A stretch of DNA of 64,000 bases from the NCBI RefSeq assembly GCF_030253575.1, contig NC_080558.1, positions 1,312,001-1,376,000 on the forward strand, in the 5' to 3' direction. Every line of letters begins with the position of its first letter. Within the stretch, counting starts at the first letter, position 1. Below are positions 13,401 through 24,129 of this stretch, piece by piece. The stretch is from Rhododendron vialii (taxonomy: Eukaryota > Streptophyta > Magnoliopsida > Ericales > Ericaceae). The notes beneath the pieces are model-generated. The model made no database searches, was not told the DNA's origin, and saw only the letters and a list, made by a program, of their open reading frames with translations. Both the position numbers and the translations under genes were made by a program.

Positions 13401-13588
13401 AGAAAAGGCATCAGAAGTCTCTATACTTGTTTACTTGCAAGTGAAACTGTAACTTCCGACTAAAACACGAAGTATTGATGAACCGAAACAGTATTAAACA
13501 AAAGATGCAGAAACTACAGGGAATTTTACTCCTTTAACGTACATGTGAACTTGAGTTCACGGGGCTGAATATCCAACAGTGAAGTCAT
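7461..13588 (-). CDS. VAP27-type vesicle-associated membrane protein (MSP domain), 296 aa
   Basis: Coding exons (minus strand, in order): 13543-13588, 12266-12336, 11956-12037, 11479-11594, 11232-11411, 10549-10749, 8232-8309, 7461-7577. All phases agree and give 297 codons including the stop. The start ATG (13586-13588) opens MTSLLDIQPRELKFT, the usual start of the family. The MSP domain spans about residues 6-125 and includes the partner-binding KVKTTSPKKYCVRPNTG motif. A variable linker follows, then a coiled coil (about 205-262, split over exons 6 and 7) and a C-terminal anchor (about 272-293). Plant VAP27 proteins sit in the ER membrane and bind partners at ER-plasma membrane and other contact sites; the pattern is closest to the plant VAP2-2 type. 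The gene ends in LGYFLPC, whereas its dead neighbour keeps LGYLLHR. Exon 1 begins at 13601 after a leader intron. Confidence 0.9.
8697..8772. repeat. Imperfect GT/AC hairpin in VAP27 intron 7
   Basis: The arm ACACTTGCACACACATG plus TTGTGTGG (8697-8721) pairs with 8740-8772, which holds an 8-nt bulge. It lies exactly where the right duplicate departs from the left one. Confidence 0.6.
8701..9268. mobile_element. Inserted segment of unknown type in VAP27 intron 7
   Basis: The left duplicate runs straight from the CAAACAC just before this point to GAATATTCC, while the right copy has extra DNA here. ACTTG occurs at the left edge (8698-8702) and again after the GGGTATT at 9276-9280, a possible 5-bp target duplication. 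No coding capacity or recognised termini. A deletion in the left copy is the alternative. Confidence 0.4.
9283..10392 (+). mobile_element. Poly(A)-tailed non-LTR retroelement (truncated LINE or non-autonomous relative)
   Basis: A 1.1-kb GC-rich block is bounded by the direct repeat GGGTATTACTTGAA (9269-9282 and 10393-10406). It ends in an AATAAAATTTC-containing tail followed by about ten A (10382-10391). Target-primed insertion gives exactly this pattern. No reverse transcriptase or endonuclease frame is present; the open frames (for example 9848-10120) are short. It is absent from the left duplicate, so it probably arrived after the duplication. Confidence 0.75.
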
Positions 13589-13900
13589 GGTCCCTCTTTC
13601 CCTGGAAAACAAACCAATCATAGTGGAAGTTGTAAATCCATTTGGGAAATGCCAATTTCTGAGTCTTATCACAAACGATGGAAATAAACAGTAAATGTTG
13701 ATCAAATTAGAATTCAACATCAAAGAAAGAAAACCTCAAGTAAAGCTTTCAATAAAAAATGGACACCCCAAATCCAACAAACATAATCATTTTCTTGAAT
13801 CTTGACAGATAAAAGCCAGAATTCACCAACTACATATTTGCGGAATGTGGAACTGCCTCTTGTGACTCATCCATTATGAAAAGCACATAGTTTTCCATCA

Positions 13901-14125
13901 AGCCCGTGTTTGATTGGTCATACTTACACCAATGGGGTATGTAATCCCATGGTACTAAATGTGCGGGTATTACTTAAACCACCTTCCTCATGGTATATGG
14001 TATACCCCTCTCAAGTGAAATTGACTCCACTGCTTGTTGCCTTCAAATGCCAAAAATGTGGTCCCCATGTATTTGTAAAATTGTAATCCAACCCCCTGTC
14101 TAACCCGGCCAACCAAGCAAGCCCT
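13901..14125. mobile_element. Foldback MITE (AAGCCCGTGTTTGATTGG ends), right copy
   Basis: Duplicate of the element at 4632-4849; the inverted ends are AGCCCGTGTTTGATTGG and CCAACCAAGCAAGCCCT. Confidence 0.5.
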
Positions 14126-14578
14126 AAATGCATATACACGTATAGATATACAGATACACATATGCTCATGCACACTCACTCACGGTCACACTCATGAACT
14201 TCGCAACTAGCATTTTTGTACTAAAACTCCATTGCCTTTCAATGACATGATAAATTAAAACTCAAATGTCACATAAGCGCCACCGCTTCCAACTTATGTT
14301 TGAAAGTTCAATTCTTTGAAACCGTGAAATTTGAAAATCAATATCACTTAAAAAACTAGATTGGTACAACAATTAAATCGACTAAAAACAGTACAATCAG
14401 AATGGAAAAGAAACAATAATGACACTGAAACAACCACAAGCATAAGTTATCGGAACACAATTCACAGAGCAAACACAGAATACCAAAGAAGCCGACATTT
14501 TGGATTCGACAGCATTGTCTATAGACTCTATACATACCTGTAATATTCCTCGAGTACTCGTCAACTACAGGACACACT

Positions 14579-14721
14579 TAGCACTTGTTTGGTCTGCCAT
14601 TTTATTCGCTTATTATTTGTTTCCTTCATGTAAGAAAATAAGATAGTTTGGTTCACATTGCTTCCCTCTTGTTTTCTAAGAAAATAAAGGCAAGTGAACT
14701 GACAAACCAAATGAGCCCTTA
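14579..14721. mobile_element. Small foldback element, right copy
   Basis: Duplicate of the element at 5284-5435; the ends are CACTTGTTTGGTCTGCC and ACAAACCAAATGAGCCC. Confidence 0.4.
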
Positions 14722-15004
14722 ATTTTTCACCACACACACACACCCCTATATGCTGTATACATAATACATATACTGATATACATATACATACACGTATATG
14801 CAGAGAGATAGGGAGAGAATTTCGCACAAAAATGCCATTGCTTGTTTCCGATTTGGTCTCTCACTTAAAACTAAGATTCGTCCAACAAGTGAAACAAATA
14901 GGAACAGAAGAATCAAAAAAGTGAAGAAAAACTAGTACCGACACTGAAACTTCACAAGCAAAATGTCGAACGAACGAACAATTCACAAGAGCGAGCAAAA
15001 GATA

Positions 15005-15122
15005 CGTACAGTACCAACACTAGCGAGTACTAGGTTTTTGTTGCTTCTTCTCTCTGTTGATTTTAGTCCTTGATTGTGAATTCGCTTCCGCTGGAGTCGA
15101 TAGTTGGTGGTATCGGGACAGA

Positions 15123-15165
<43 letters not shown>

Positions 15166-15260
15166 TGGTGATCTGAATTCTGAAACACGGTTGTGATGAA
15201 TTTGTATTGGGCGGTTGTACCGTCTTTTTTTTTGGCTGTTACGTTATGGTTTTGGCGCCG
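15005..15260 (-). promoter_or_regulatory. Probable leader exon and promoter-proximal region of the intact VAP27 gene
   Basis: Read on the minus strand, a long CT microsatellite (15127-15162) is followed by a leader-like stretch and a candidate GTACGTA donor near 15003-15008. It would join the acceptor at 13602. The left duplicate has no equivalent. The exact transcription start cannot be read. Confidence 0.45.
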
Positions 15261-15344
15261 ACGTACTCCGCGCTGCTCGGCTTGGCTTATCATAAGAAAG
15301 TTGGCTTCGTAACTCAGGCCATCGTATAAAAGGCCATGCTACGC

Positions 15345-15575
15345 AAAAGATTCTTAAAAATTAGTAATAAGTACTGTAGGACTTATTTATAATTTTTAAA
15401 TTTAAAAATAATATATTTATGAAAATAATTTTTTAGTTTTTTTTTCACAGTTCAAAAGATCTTATCGAGATTTATCGAACAAGATTCATATTACATAGAA
15501 AAATGATTTCAGTAAGCCTATTATTTTTAAGTTTAAAAATTACAAATAAGTACATATTTTTTAAGAACCCTTAGC
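15345..15575. mobile_element. AT-rich foldback MITE
   Basis: TTCTTAAAAATTAGTAATAA-type sequence on the left is mirrored by ACAAATAAGTACATATTTTT on the right. Same family as 5625-5820. It lies just upstream of the VAP27 leader. Confidence 0.55.
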
Positions 15576-15579
15576 AAAA

Positions 15580-17080
15580 CACAATCTAAACCAAATTCAG
15601 TTCAACTAAATTATTAGCTTTTTATTTGCCTTCTCGAATCTTCATCTTTCTTTCAAACAATTTTTCATGAACCTTTGATAAGCTAGACTAATTCAGAGTC
15701 GTGTTTTTCTTTTATTTTTTGTTTAGCATTTTAACTTACCTATTCAAGAATCGAGTTTTAAAAAATACTATAATATTAGCTTGGACACAAAAATGCATAT
15801 GTAGATGCATCGAAGCAAATTGATGCATGTAGGTCTCATAATGCATTCGTAGAACTCATATGCATCTGAGGACTGCCGGTACATCAGTCATTTGTATTCA
15901 CATACGTCCTCGCGGCTGCTCTTTAAAAAATTAAGCCAAGCTCAGGCCTTTGAAGAGTTCACTTAATTAATGGCTTTTTATAGCCGTGGTCCCTCGCAGG
16001 CTCCAACCCACACCAAAAGAGGGAAAAGTTTTAAAAAGCTAGAGCAAGTAGAAAACTCTACTGCGGAGAAAAACGAAAAGACAAAGAAAACTACTTTCTG
16101 ATAATTAAAAAAGAAAAAGAAAAATCAACTTTAATTTAGTACTATATAAAAGCACTTTTATCATATGCAAAGCGCGCAATACAAAAAGTAATGCCAACAG
16201 TAAAGCGCTTTGGTAACTTCCTTTTTACAGAGAGAGAGAAAGAACTTCGGTAACTTTTGAATTTAAAAGCATTAGGTTTTTTATGGATTGTTGTAATTTC
16301 GAGTAGCCATGGAAAGTTCGTCACCATCATACCATACCATGTATGTAATGGGAGAGGATCCCGTCCAGTCCAATCCTTCTTTTCAACCAATTGGGTCCAG
16401 TTTTGAACCATTTGTGAGTTCTTCCCGAGCCAGTGGCAAAGGCAATTAGTGGGGGGAGTGGCACATGTCAGTATGCCACCCTCAGGTCCAAAAATGTAGG
16501 TCTGCGCAAAAACGCTCCCGCAACAGAGAAAAATTGTCTGTTGAAGGCTCTTCAAGGAAGAGTATGGGAAAACCATGAATAATACATGGAGAAACCAAAA
16601 AAGCAGGGGAGAAAAACACGTCTGTTGAAGGCTCTTCAAGGAAGAGCATGGGCATTCTTGAGGTGAGAGAAACATTTGCTTCACAACTTTACTCATTTCA
16701 GTGAGCCTTTTAATTTTCCTTTTCATCGTTCTGGGGAAAAAAACTTGCCACCAAACTTTCTAATACCCACCAATATTGACATCCTTTTTCTTGGGCATGC
16801 CTTGAGTTGGGCCATCTAAATAGCATGCCACCCCCTAGGCCCTATGGTTAGCCCAACCAACTTGTACTCTAAAGGTTTCGTTTGATTCAGGGATTAGGCG
16901 CTTGGGATGGAATTATGCATGTGCGCTTAATCCCGCGTTTTCTTGCGTTTGGTTCCCGCAAGAGACATAGGTGCCAATAAGATTGGTTCATCAGCTGATG
17001 AATATTAATGAACAAATACTGGTGTAGGAAACACGGACAAGCAAAATTTTGCTAATATGTCGGGAGAAACTTGTTTCGGC
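15580..17080. other. Gene-free stretch
   Basis: No gene recognised. A 194-codon open frame on the minus strand (16142-16726) has no family signature. Part of it exists because a 25-bp sequence containing TCTGTTGAAGGCTCTTCAAG occurs twice (16538 and 16620). Confidence 0.5.
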
Positions 17081-17084
17081 CTAA

Positions 17085-17255
17085 ACCCAAGGGATTTGGC
17101 ATAGTGGATATGAGAAAGCAACCAAGAAGTCGCTAAGTTCGATTTTTATGGATGTTTGTCTGGTGGTTAACTTTAGCCCCCCGTAATTAGCCAAGGCCTA
17201 TGCGCATACGCAAGTTGGTCTGGACATCCAATTATTAAAAGAAAAAACTATTTTC
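17085..17255 (+). mobile_element. SINE-like element
   Basis: Starts with a box-A-like GGCATAGTGGATATGAG and has a box-B-like AAGTTCGATTTT. It ends with a GCATACGCAAGTTGGTCTGG stretch and a short A-rich tail. This order resembles tRNA-derived plant SINEs. Target duplication not read. Confidence 0.4.
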
Positions 17256-17447
17256 GGCCTATCCTTTGGTAGTTGGAAGTTGGAACTGAACTTGGAATGA
17301 AGGCAAAAGTCTCTAACAATTAATCTTCATGTAGAAAATTTGTCCAAGTCGAAGGATAAAGATAGCTGCAAAATTACCGGACACAAATTTATATGCATAA
17401 CATACACGTACACGACAAGGTTTCACATACAGAAATCCTAATCGCAT

Positions 17448-17697
17448 GGAAAATTTGCAGGAACCACTCAAAGAAAAACTTGTTTGGGTTTATTTTGGGT
17501 CCTACAAAAATCTAGAAAAATATTCATAAATTTTTGAATATCATTTTATGGGCCCTTTGAAAAAATCAGCTCCAATGGACATCGGTAAGTATTACTTTTG
17601 GATTCATAGGGGCGAACTGATTTTTTTAGATTTTTGTGGAACCCGAAATGGACCCAAACGAGTTTTTTCTTATGTGGTTCCCTGCAAATCTTCCTTG
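17448..17697. mobile_element. Foldback MITE with about 75-bp inverted repeats
   Basis: The left arm (17448-17522) holds AATTTGCAGGAACCAC and CAAAAATCTAGAAAAA. The right arm (17621-17697) is its imperfect reverse complement. I could not identify a matching flanking duplication, so the family is open. Confidence 0.6.
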
Positions 17698-17984
17698 CAA
17701 ATAGCAAAGCCCTTCCACTAAAAATATCAAAGATACTATTTAGTCCATTTAGATAAGGAGAATCAATTGTCTCGAATGGTGAGTGTTTTTGGACTAAATA
17801 TCAGAAATACTGTTCAGTCACTAGCGTGATACCATCCTAACTATGATCCAAAAGAATATTGTTATAATTGTAATTTTCCATAACCCTAAATATTAATCCA
17901 TTATAGAAATCCGTTAATTTCTAGCACAAATGTAGAGATTTTTATGTTCACAGAGCTCGTAGTGAGAGTTATTATTAAGTGTAT

Positions 17985-18105
17985 GATAAAAATCCGATAG
18001 CTTAAGGGGTTGTTAAGTTTAATTATACCATTGTGATTTTTTTTTTTTGAACAAACATTGTTAATTTTAAAAATCTGATAGTTTTGGTTATGCTATAATA
18101 ATGAA
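17985..18105. mobile_element. Fragment related to the Harbinger-like element at 31339-32033
   Basis: GTTGTTAAGTTTAATTATAC and ACATTGTTAATTTTAAAAA match the right end of the larger element at 31930-32010. Only this end was recognised. Confidence 0.45.
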
Positions 18106-18299
18106 TACTCTAAAAAGAGAATTCCGCACCACTGATATTTAACATATACTCGCTAGTAAAGTATGTAGAAACAATGTCTGAAATTTTATAAATTCTCAAT
18201 CACGTATTTAGGCACCAAACCTTAAAGCAACTAATTTTGGAGAGAAATTAAGCAATTAATTAATATTCCACGTTAAATGAAAGAGGAGTAGAAGACATT

Positions 18300-20260
18300 T
18301 TGGTAACACGCTCAGGAGTGATAAACGAGCCAAGCAGTTTGTTGATCAAAGTTTGGTTTATAAAATTAACGAGCTTCATAAAAATGTTCGAACTTAGTTT
18401 GTTCATGAGACGAGCCGATCTTAAACAAGCTTTAATTAATCAAGCCAAACACAAATTCATCTCGAGTAACGAGTTTCACAAAATTGTTCAAAGCTCTGGT
18501 GGTTCATGTGACAAATCGACTTTGATGATCGAATCCATTCATGTCGTAACTTACGATGTACAAATCACTTTATCAAAAAATAACTTCCTTCGATAATCAC
18601 AACTACATAAATTTTATTCTGTTCTCGTAAATTAAATAAACGAAAATTGTTGAATTCGTATCTTCATGAAAAATTAAAATTCGTTTTCTTGCTTGCGGAT
18701 GTGCGTTGATTGAATGATTTTAACAACAGACAAAACAATAGTATGATTGAATAATGTTATATTAATTTGATTGGGGGAACAACATATTTTAGGAATTTGG
18801 GTACAATTGCATTTCACTAGTCAAATTGCTACTACGTTTTTTTTTTTAAATGTGATTCTTTATATATATGTTCTTATTATTTGGTTCTTCGAGAGGCGCG
18901 GGATGAGGATTCGTTGAGATTTTACGAGTAGCAGAACTAGCTAGAATAGTCTAATGTGTAATAATCGAAGCTCTCTCAATGGTTTCTTTTGTCTTTTTCT
19001 ATTACAGTGAAATCATATTGCATCTTTCATGACGATGAAATTTTCTTTTCTTTTCTTTTATTATACAGAAAAACAAGCTCAAGGATTTTGATTCAGTTAG
19101 TTGGTAAGCCTGCTCCCTATACAATTAACAAGGATTTGATTTTTGAGATCAGACCGATTTACTGGCATTTGATCATCCGGGAGAGGATTAGTTGGGGGAG
19201 AGAGAGCTAGCAAGGGGTACCATGGCTCGAACCCCCAACATGGCTAAGAACATAACAAGAGTGTCACCACTAGGAAACTCAAAACTTTGGTTGAAGTGCC
19301 GTAAGATGGCCCGAACATCTCTTACCGTAGAAGAAAAAAAAACAAATTAAATTTTTTTTTTTGATAGTACTTCGGAATTATACAAAATCAATTTCTGTCG
19401 CTGGGCTACAATTGCATTTCACTGGTCAACTGCTACTACGTTTTTTTTTTAAGTTCTTTGTAGTATGTTTAATATACACACAAAAAAAAAGTGTTTAGAT
19501 CAAGCACCATAATATACATCGGATGCCGTTGATTCCTCCAAGAGACCCTCGTTTTTTTTTTTTAGAATTTTTGGACGGCTCGGATCGGCTGTCCAGTGGC
19601 CGGAGATTGCCCAATGCAGCCGTCGGTACGATTTCGGTGGGGTGTGATCGATACTGTTAGACTTTCTGTTAATTTTATTTGGTTGTCATACGTTGAGATT
19701 CTGTGAGTATTAGAACTAGAATAGTCTAATGTACTTTTCGAAGTTCTCTCAATATTTTTTCTTTTTCTACTGTATAAAAACGAAAAGAAAAACAAATCGA
19801 GAGGTACTCTTCGAACAATCATTCTATCATCACATCCATTTACACACTCATTCACACACCCACACTCACAATAAAGATAGAGCCTGCACACACTACACAC
19901 CCAGTGTTTGTGGGTCCATCCTTATTGTGAATGTGAATGTGTAAGTGGGTGTGGTGTTAGAATTTTCCCTCTTCGAAACCCTCTAATACTTTTTCTTTTT
20001 CTACTGTACAGAAATGAAATTTCCTTTTCATCTAGGAGTATTATGGAGTATGTAAAATCAGCTTCATGGTTAGTCCGGTCGGTCTGTGAGTTTGCTACTC
20101 ACATGATTGGCTAGGGTCTAATTCTTTCTTGTGAATTCTCTGGTCGCAGAAGGGATTACCTGCTTTTAATTAGACCGGGAGAAAATTAGTTGAAATGCAC
20201 GTAAGTTGACCCGAACAGAACCCCCATAGTTAAACCGAAACCCAAAAAAAAACAGAAAAA
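18300..20260. repeat. Locally duplicated repeat-rich region, no gene
   Basis: Two kinds of unit recur. ACAATTGCATTTCACT plus a GCTACTACG-T tract is at 18803 and 19409. A unit with GAACTAG and AATAGTCTAATGT, followed by a polypyrimidine run, is at about 18930 and 19705, and a shortened form is near 19955. SINE-like 3' pieces lie near 19285-19330 and 20160-20235. A GT/AC inverted repeat spans 19836-19945. The open frame at 18300-18596 consists of repetitive AACGAGCC-type sequence. Confidence 0.55.
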
Positions 20261-20426
20261 ATGATTTTATTTCGCTGAGCAGTCCCTGTCACTCCCTACA
20301 ACCGAAACCAAACACTCCCTATCTCTCGATGAAAACAAAGCCAACACTCTCTCATAAATAAAGAGTAGTTGTAGCTCTCCCCCTCCCTGTCTCTGTAGTT
20401 TTACATCACAATCTTCGTGTTCTCCG

Positions 20427-20430
<4 letters not shown>

Positions 20431-20467
<37 letters not shown>
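20431..20467. repeat. CT microsatellite in the acyl carrier protein leader
   Basis: About 18 CT units, 40 bp before the start codon. Pyrimidine tracts of this kind are common in plant leaders. Confidence 0.85.
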
Positions 20468-20470
<3 letters not shown>

Positions 20471-20507
20471 TTCCACTGCCCTCGGATCTCTCTCTCACGA
20501 TCCATCA

Positions 20508-23434
20508 ATGGCCTCCGTTACTGGGTTTTCCATTCCCATGACCTCTTTCGCAGGCTCGCTCAAGCAAAACCAGGTAATTCCTCTCTCAGATCCCTCCTCA
20601 CATCTGCTCTTATTTAGATTTGTAGCTTGGGAAAGGCAACAACAATACACACACCCTATTTGGGTATGCACCCTTTGAATCACTTTGAATTCGTTACGGT
20701 TCTTATGAGATCGTAAACATTTGTATAAAAGTTTCGCAACATTAAGTCATTAACAAGTCATTATATTTGTTTTGAAACTCATAACATCTAGTTATAAATT
20801 CGTAACATACAAAATTGAATGAGTTCAATCTAATGTTATGAGTCGATCTAGAGATGTTTTTTTAATTTGGTGAGGAAGAGTGTCCAATGAACCGGAGTAA
20901 TCTCTCCAGTCCCTCTCACAGCCCTTTCCACGCATTTGCGTGAGGTGAGGTGGCCCCAAGGACAAATCGTTGCTCGGGGGAATTGACCTTTTGACCTTGG
21001 AGTTATTGATACAGAGATGTTATGAATTACTATACGGAAATTAAGAATTCAAAGACTGATTTTTTATGAAATTTTATGTATAGTAGTATCGATTTAGGGT
21101 GATTCAAGGGTGCATGCCTCAAGAAAGAGGGTGTATCGTACTCTTTGTAGTTTTTATTTGAGTTGATTGACAGGAATTATGAATGTTTTCTTTGTTGAAC
21201 TATAGATTTGATGTAATTTCGTGTATAATTAGATTTGACTTTAGATTATGTTAATTTCATTATGAATTTTGCTTCGAATTTTTCCGATCTTTGGCTTCAT
21301 CTTAGTTCTGTACCGAAAGTTGTGTTATTTGCATTTGTTATTGGGGCCTTTGGGGTGTGGGTTCCTGTATGACTACAATCCTTTGCATGAAAGATTAAAA
21401 ATCATTCACATGGAGTAAAATAGTTATTGATTGATGATTGACAGGGATTGATCCTTAATATTGAAATATTGTTCCGGGCTTATGATATTCCGAACATACG
21501 AGAGAAAAAGTACGAATAGATTAATTTTGACCAAATAAAACCCTCATTTGACTTGTAATATAAATAAGGGAATCAAGAAGCATGATCAATATACTATTTG
21601 CTTTGGACCTTTGGTTGTTTCCGGGTGGAAATTTCAGCAATTCTCATTAAAGAATGTTTTAAAATCCTTCCATTTGAGCTACAATCTATCCAGATGGAGC
21701 CTTAATTCATTTCTCGGTACATGTTTGTGCAAGCCATGAAAAGAAAAATTGGAGTTCAGTTTTGTTGTGCTTTTTTTGTTTCTTTGTTTATTTGTAAATC
21801 GGATCTTGTTATTGGATTGAGCAGGTACCCATGAGGATCTCAAGTCTGAATTCAGCGTCTCTGTGCCTCCCATCACTTAGGATGCGTCCTGCTCGCTTTC
21901 AGATTTCATGTGCGGTATGTTCTGACTGCGTGCCTTCTATTCTTAAAATACCATTCAATGTTCTTTATATTGTACAGATCAATTGACGTGAAATCTCCCT
22001 GTTTGTTCAAGTTTCTCTTTACATTAGTAGAATTTAGATGTTCCGCCGCTATACACCCTGCAAAAGAATTCTATTTCCATACCTTTTTTTTTCCTTTTCC
22101 AATTATGATTCACTTACATTATTAATGTGTTAACAAATGTGGCTGCATTCTTTTTATTTGCCTTCGTTCGCTTTCTTCAAGTAGGAATTGCTGGGTGATC
22201 GGCAATAGAGATAGTCTGTTGGGAGAAAGTAGGGACCTATTTCTCAAATTGCAGTTATGTGTTCTAGGTTAATCAGGTAGAAATAGCCGGGGGATTGTCA
22301 CAATGCAATACGTAATACGTATCTCTGCAAATTTTTGGACCTTTGGTTGGAAAGGGCAACATTAGGTCTTTCATGCTATGCAGAAAGTATAAGCTGCAAT
22401 TATATTTAGCTTGCGAGATATTTAACAGCCCTTGTTCATTTCAGTCGGCATCCATACAAGATATAAAATTTTCATTCTTGATGTATACACCCACATATAC
22501 ATATGAATAGGTATATGCAATGACATAGCCAATGACGAGGATTGTGATTTGTTTGAGCAGGCCAAGCCAGAGACAGTAGACAAAGTGTGTGAAATAGTGA
22601 GGAAACAGCTGGCACTAACGGCTGATACTGCAGTCACTGGAGACTCAAAGTTCACTGCTCTTGGGGCTGACTCTCTTGATACGGTATACAACTTGTACCC
22701 ATGAGACTCGGTTTACAATATTGTATCTTTCTATCATCAATAAGTGTTGGCTCAAAAATTGTTTTCCAAAAAAAAAAAGTGTTGGCTCAATATAAGAAGG
22801 GGTTTGGGCTGTGTGCTAGCCTCCCAGTGAAGGAAGGTGCGGCACTGCAAGTTAAACCATTTAACCTCATTTGGAATGATGACATTTTCCTGCATCAAAA
22901 TCCACAGAATAGACGTCTATCTTATGGCCCTTTTTCTGAGCAACCAGCTAAACATGACTTTAACAAAAAAAAAAAACACAATTATTCAACTAGTTAACTA
23001 AATTAAACATTGGTTATTATACTCCATTTTGATGAAAAATATCCTTAAATCTGTGTTACTGTTTACCTTCTCATAAACTTCCACATTAGCTATGCTATGA
23101 TTTTGTGTTTAGGCTGTCTTTGGATGACAGAATTGAGGGATTTATTGAGGGAAGAAGAAAGAGGGAAGCAAAAGAAATAAGTAAAGCTTGTTTATTTCAT
23201 TAGCATCTTTTTATTCAAAACCTCTTCCCTTCCGTTGTGAATTCCTTTACAACTCCATCATTCAAATGCATCCTCTAGGAAACGCCAATTTCATATGTTC
23301 CTGTACAGGTGGAGATTGTGATGGGACTTGAGGAGGCATTTGGGATCAGCGTGGAAGAAGAAAATGCCCAATCTATTGCCACTGTTCATGACGCTGCGGA
23401 AATGATCGATAAGATCATTGAGGCCAAGGTTTAA
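20508..23434 (+). CDS. Plastid acyl carrier protein precursor, 134 aa
   Basis: Four exons: 20508-20573, 21825-21914, 22561-22683, 23309-23434, all with clean GT..AG borders and phase 0 joins. The first two exons encode a Ser/Arg-rich plastid transit peptide (residues 1 to about 51, ending near ISCA). The mature domain starts at AKPETVDKV. The GADSLDT motif contains Ser90, which receives the 4'-phosphopantetheine arm that carries growing acyl chains in type II fatty-acid synthesis in the stroma. Helix IV and the ENAQSIATV region are typical. The exon 3/4 join falls right after the GADSLDT motif, as is usual in plant ACP genes. The start ATG follows the CT-rich leader in context TCAATGG. Several nuclear ACP isoforms exist in plants; the sequence does not tell which one this is. 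Confidence 0.95.
23111..23279. mobile_element. Degenerate MITE in ACP intron 3
   Basis: AGGCTGTCTTTGGATGA on the left is loosely mirrored by TCATTCAAATGCATCCTC on the right. Related ends occur at 26346, 30292 and 62586. Confidence 0.35.
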
Positions 23435-23991
23435 TAAACTTCCCAGGGACACAATCATTCAGGTTTCTCTAGGAAAGTTATTTTTTCTTGTATCACCTAG
23501 ATCTTGGCAACTTTGCTCTTCAATGCTAGTAGAGCTTCCAGTGTGCTTGTTAGAATGAAAAAACCCTGTGTTTTTCTCTGTTCTTTTGCTTTTTTTTTTT
23601 CTTCAGAAACCTACTCATTATGGTTCTTCTATTTTGGGGTGTCTTTGGGTTAAAGTCGACTCTGAATGTGTAATGGGGATTGAATAAATCTTTTTCCGCT
23701 TATATATGTGGTTCTACAGTTTCACGTACGCGCGTCACCTTGAGATTGACCGAAAGATTTCCTCTTATTTAAGTGTCACTGATGATTGTGCGTAGTCCGT
23801 ATAATAGATGTTCGATTGACGTCCTCTTATGAGATTTTGATCTTTATCTTGGGTAGGGGAAGGGAAAGAAAAGGGAACACCTGGAGAGAAAATCCTGAAA
23901 GAAGCTTAGGAGGTGTTGGGCTTTAGGGGCTTTAGTTACATAATTCTTTAACATGCCCCATGCTCCCACTGCCCTCGCGCTCTCAATTTCC

Positions 23992-24125
23992 ATTCTCGTG
24001 AATATTAGTAGTTTGAGATGTGTTTTAAAGATGTTTTTATGCTTGCGCTCGCTCACAATTCTCGTTCTTGTGAATATTAGTAGTTTGCGATGTGTTTCAA
24101 AGATGTTTTTATGCTTGCGCTCGTG
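23992..24125. repeat. 66-bp tandem duplication downstream of ACP
   Basis: GAATATTAGTAGTTTG followed by GATGTTTTTATGCTTGCGCT occurs twice in a row with four or so differences. Confidence 0.75.
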
Positions 24126-24129
24126 CTTC

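Larger units (their letters stand above)
7401..14830. repeat. Right unit of the segmental tandem duplication
   Basis: Matches 1-5535. The offset changes from about 7.4 kb to 9162 bp because of 1.7 kb of extra DNA between 8700 and 10,400. Identity is uneven: exon 5 is identical over 180 nt, while the last exon differs at 17 of 117 positions by my count. Confidence 0.85.
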
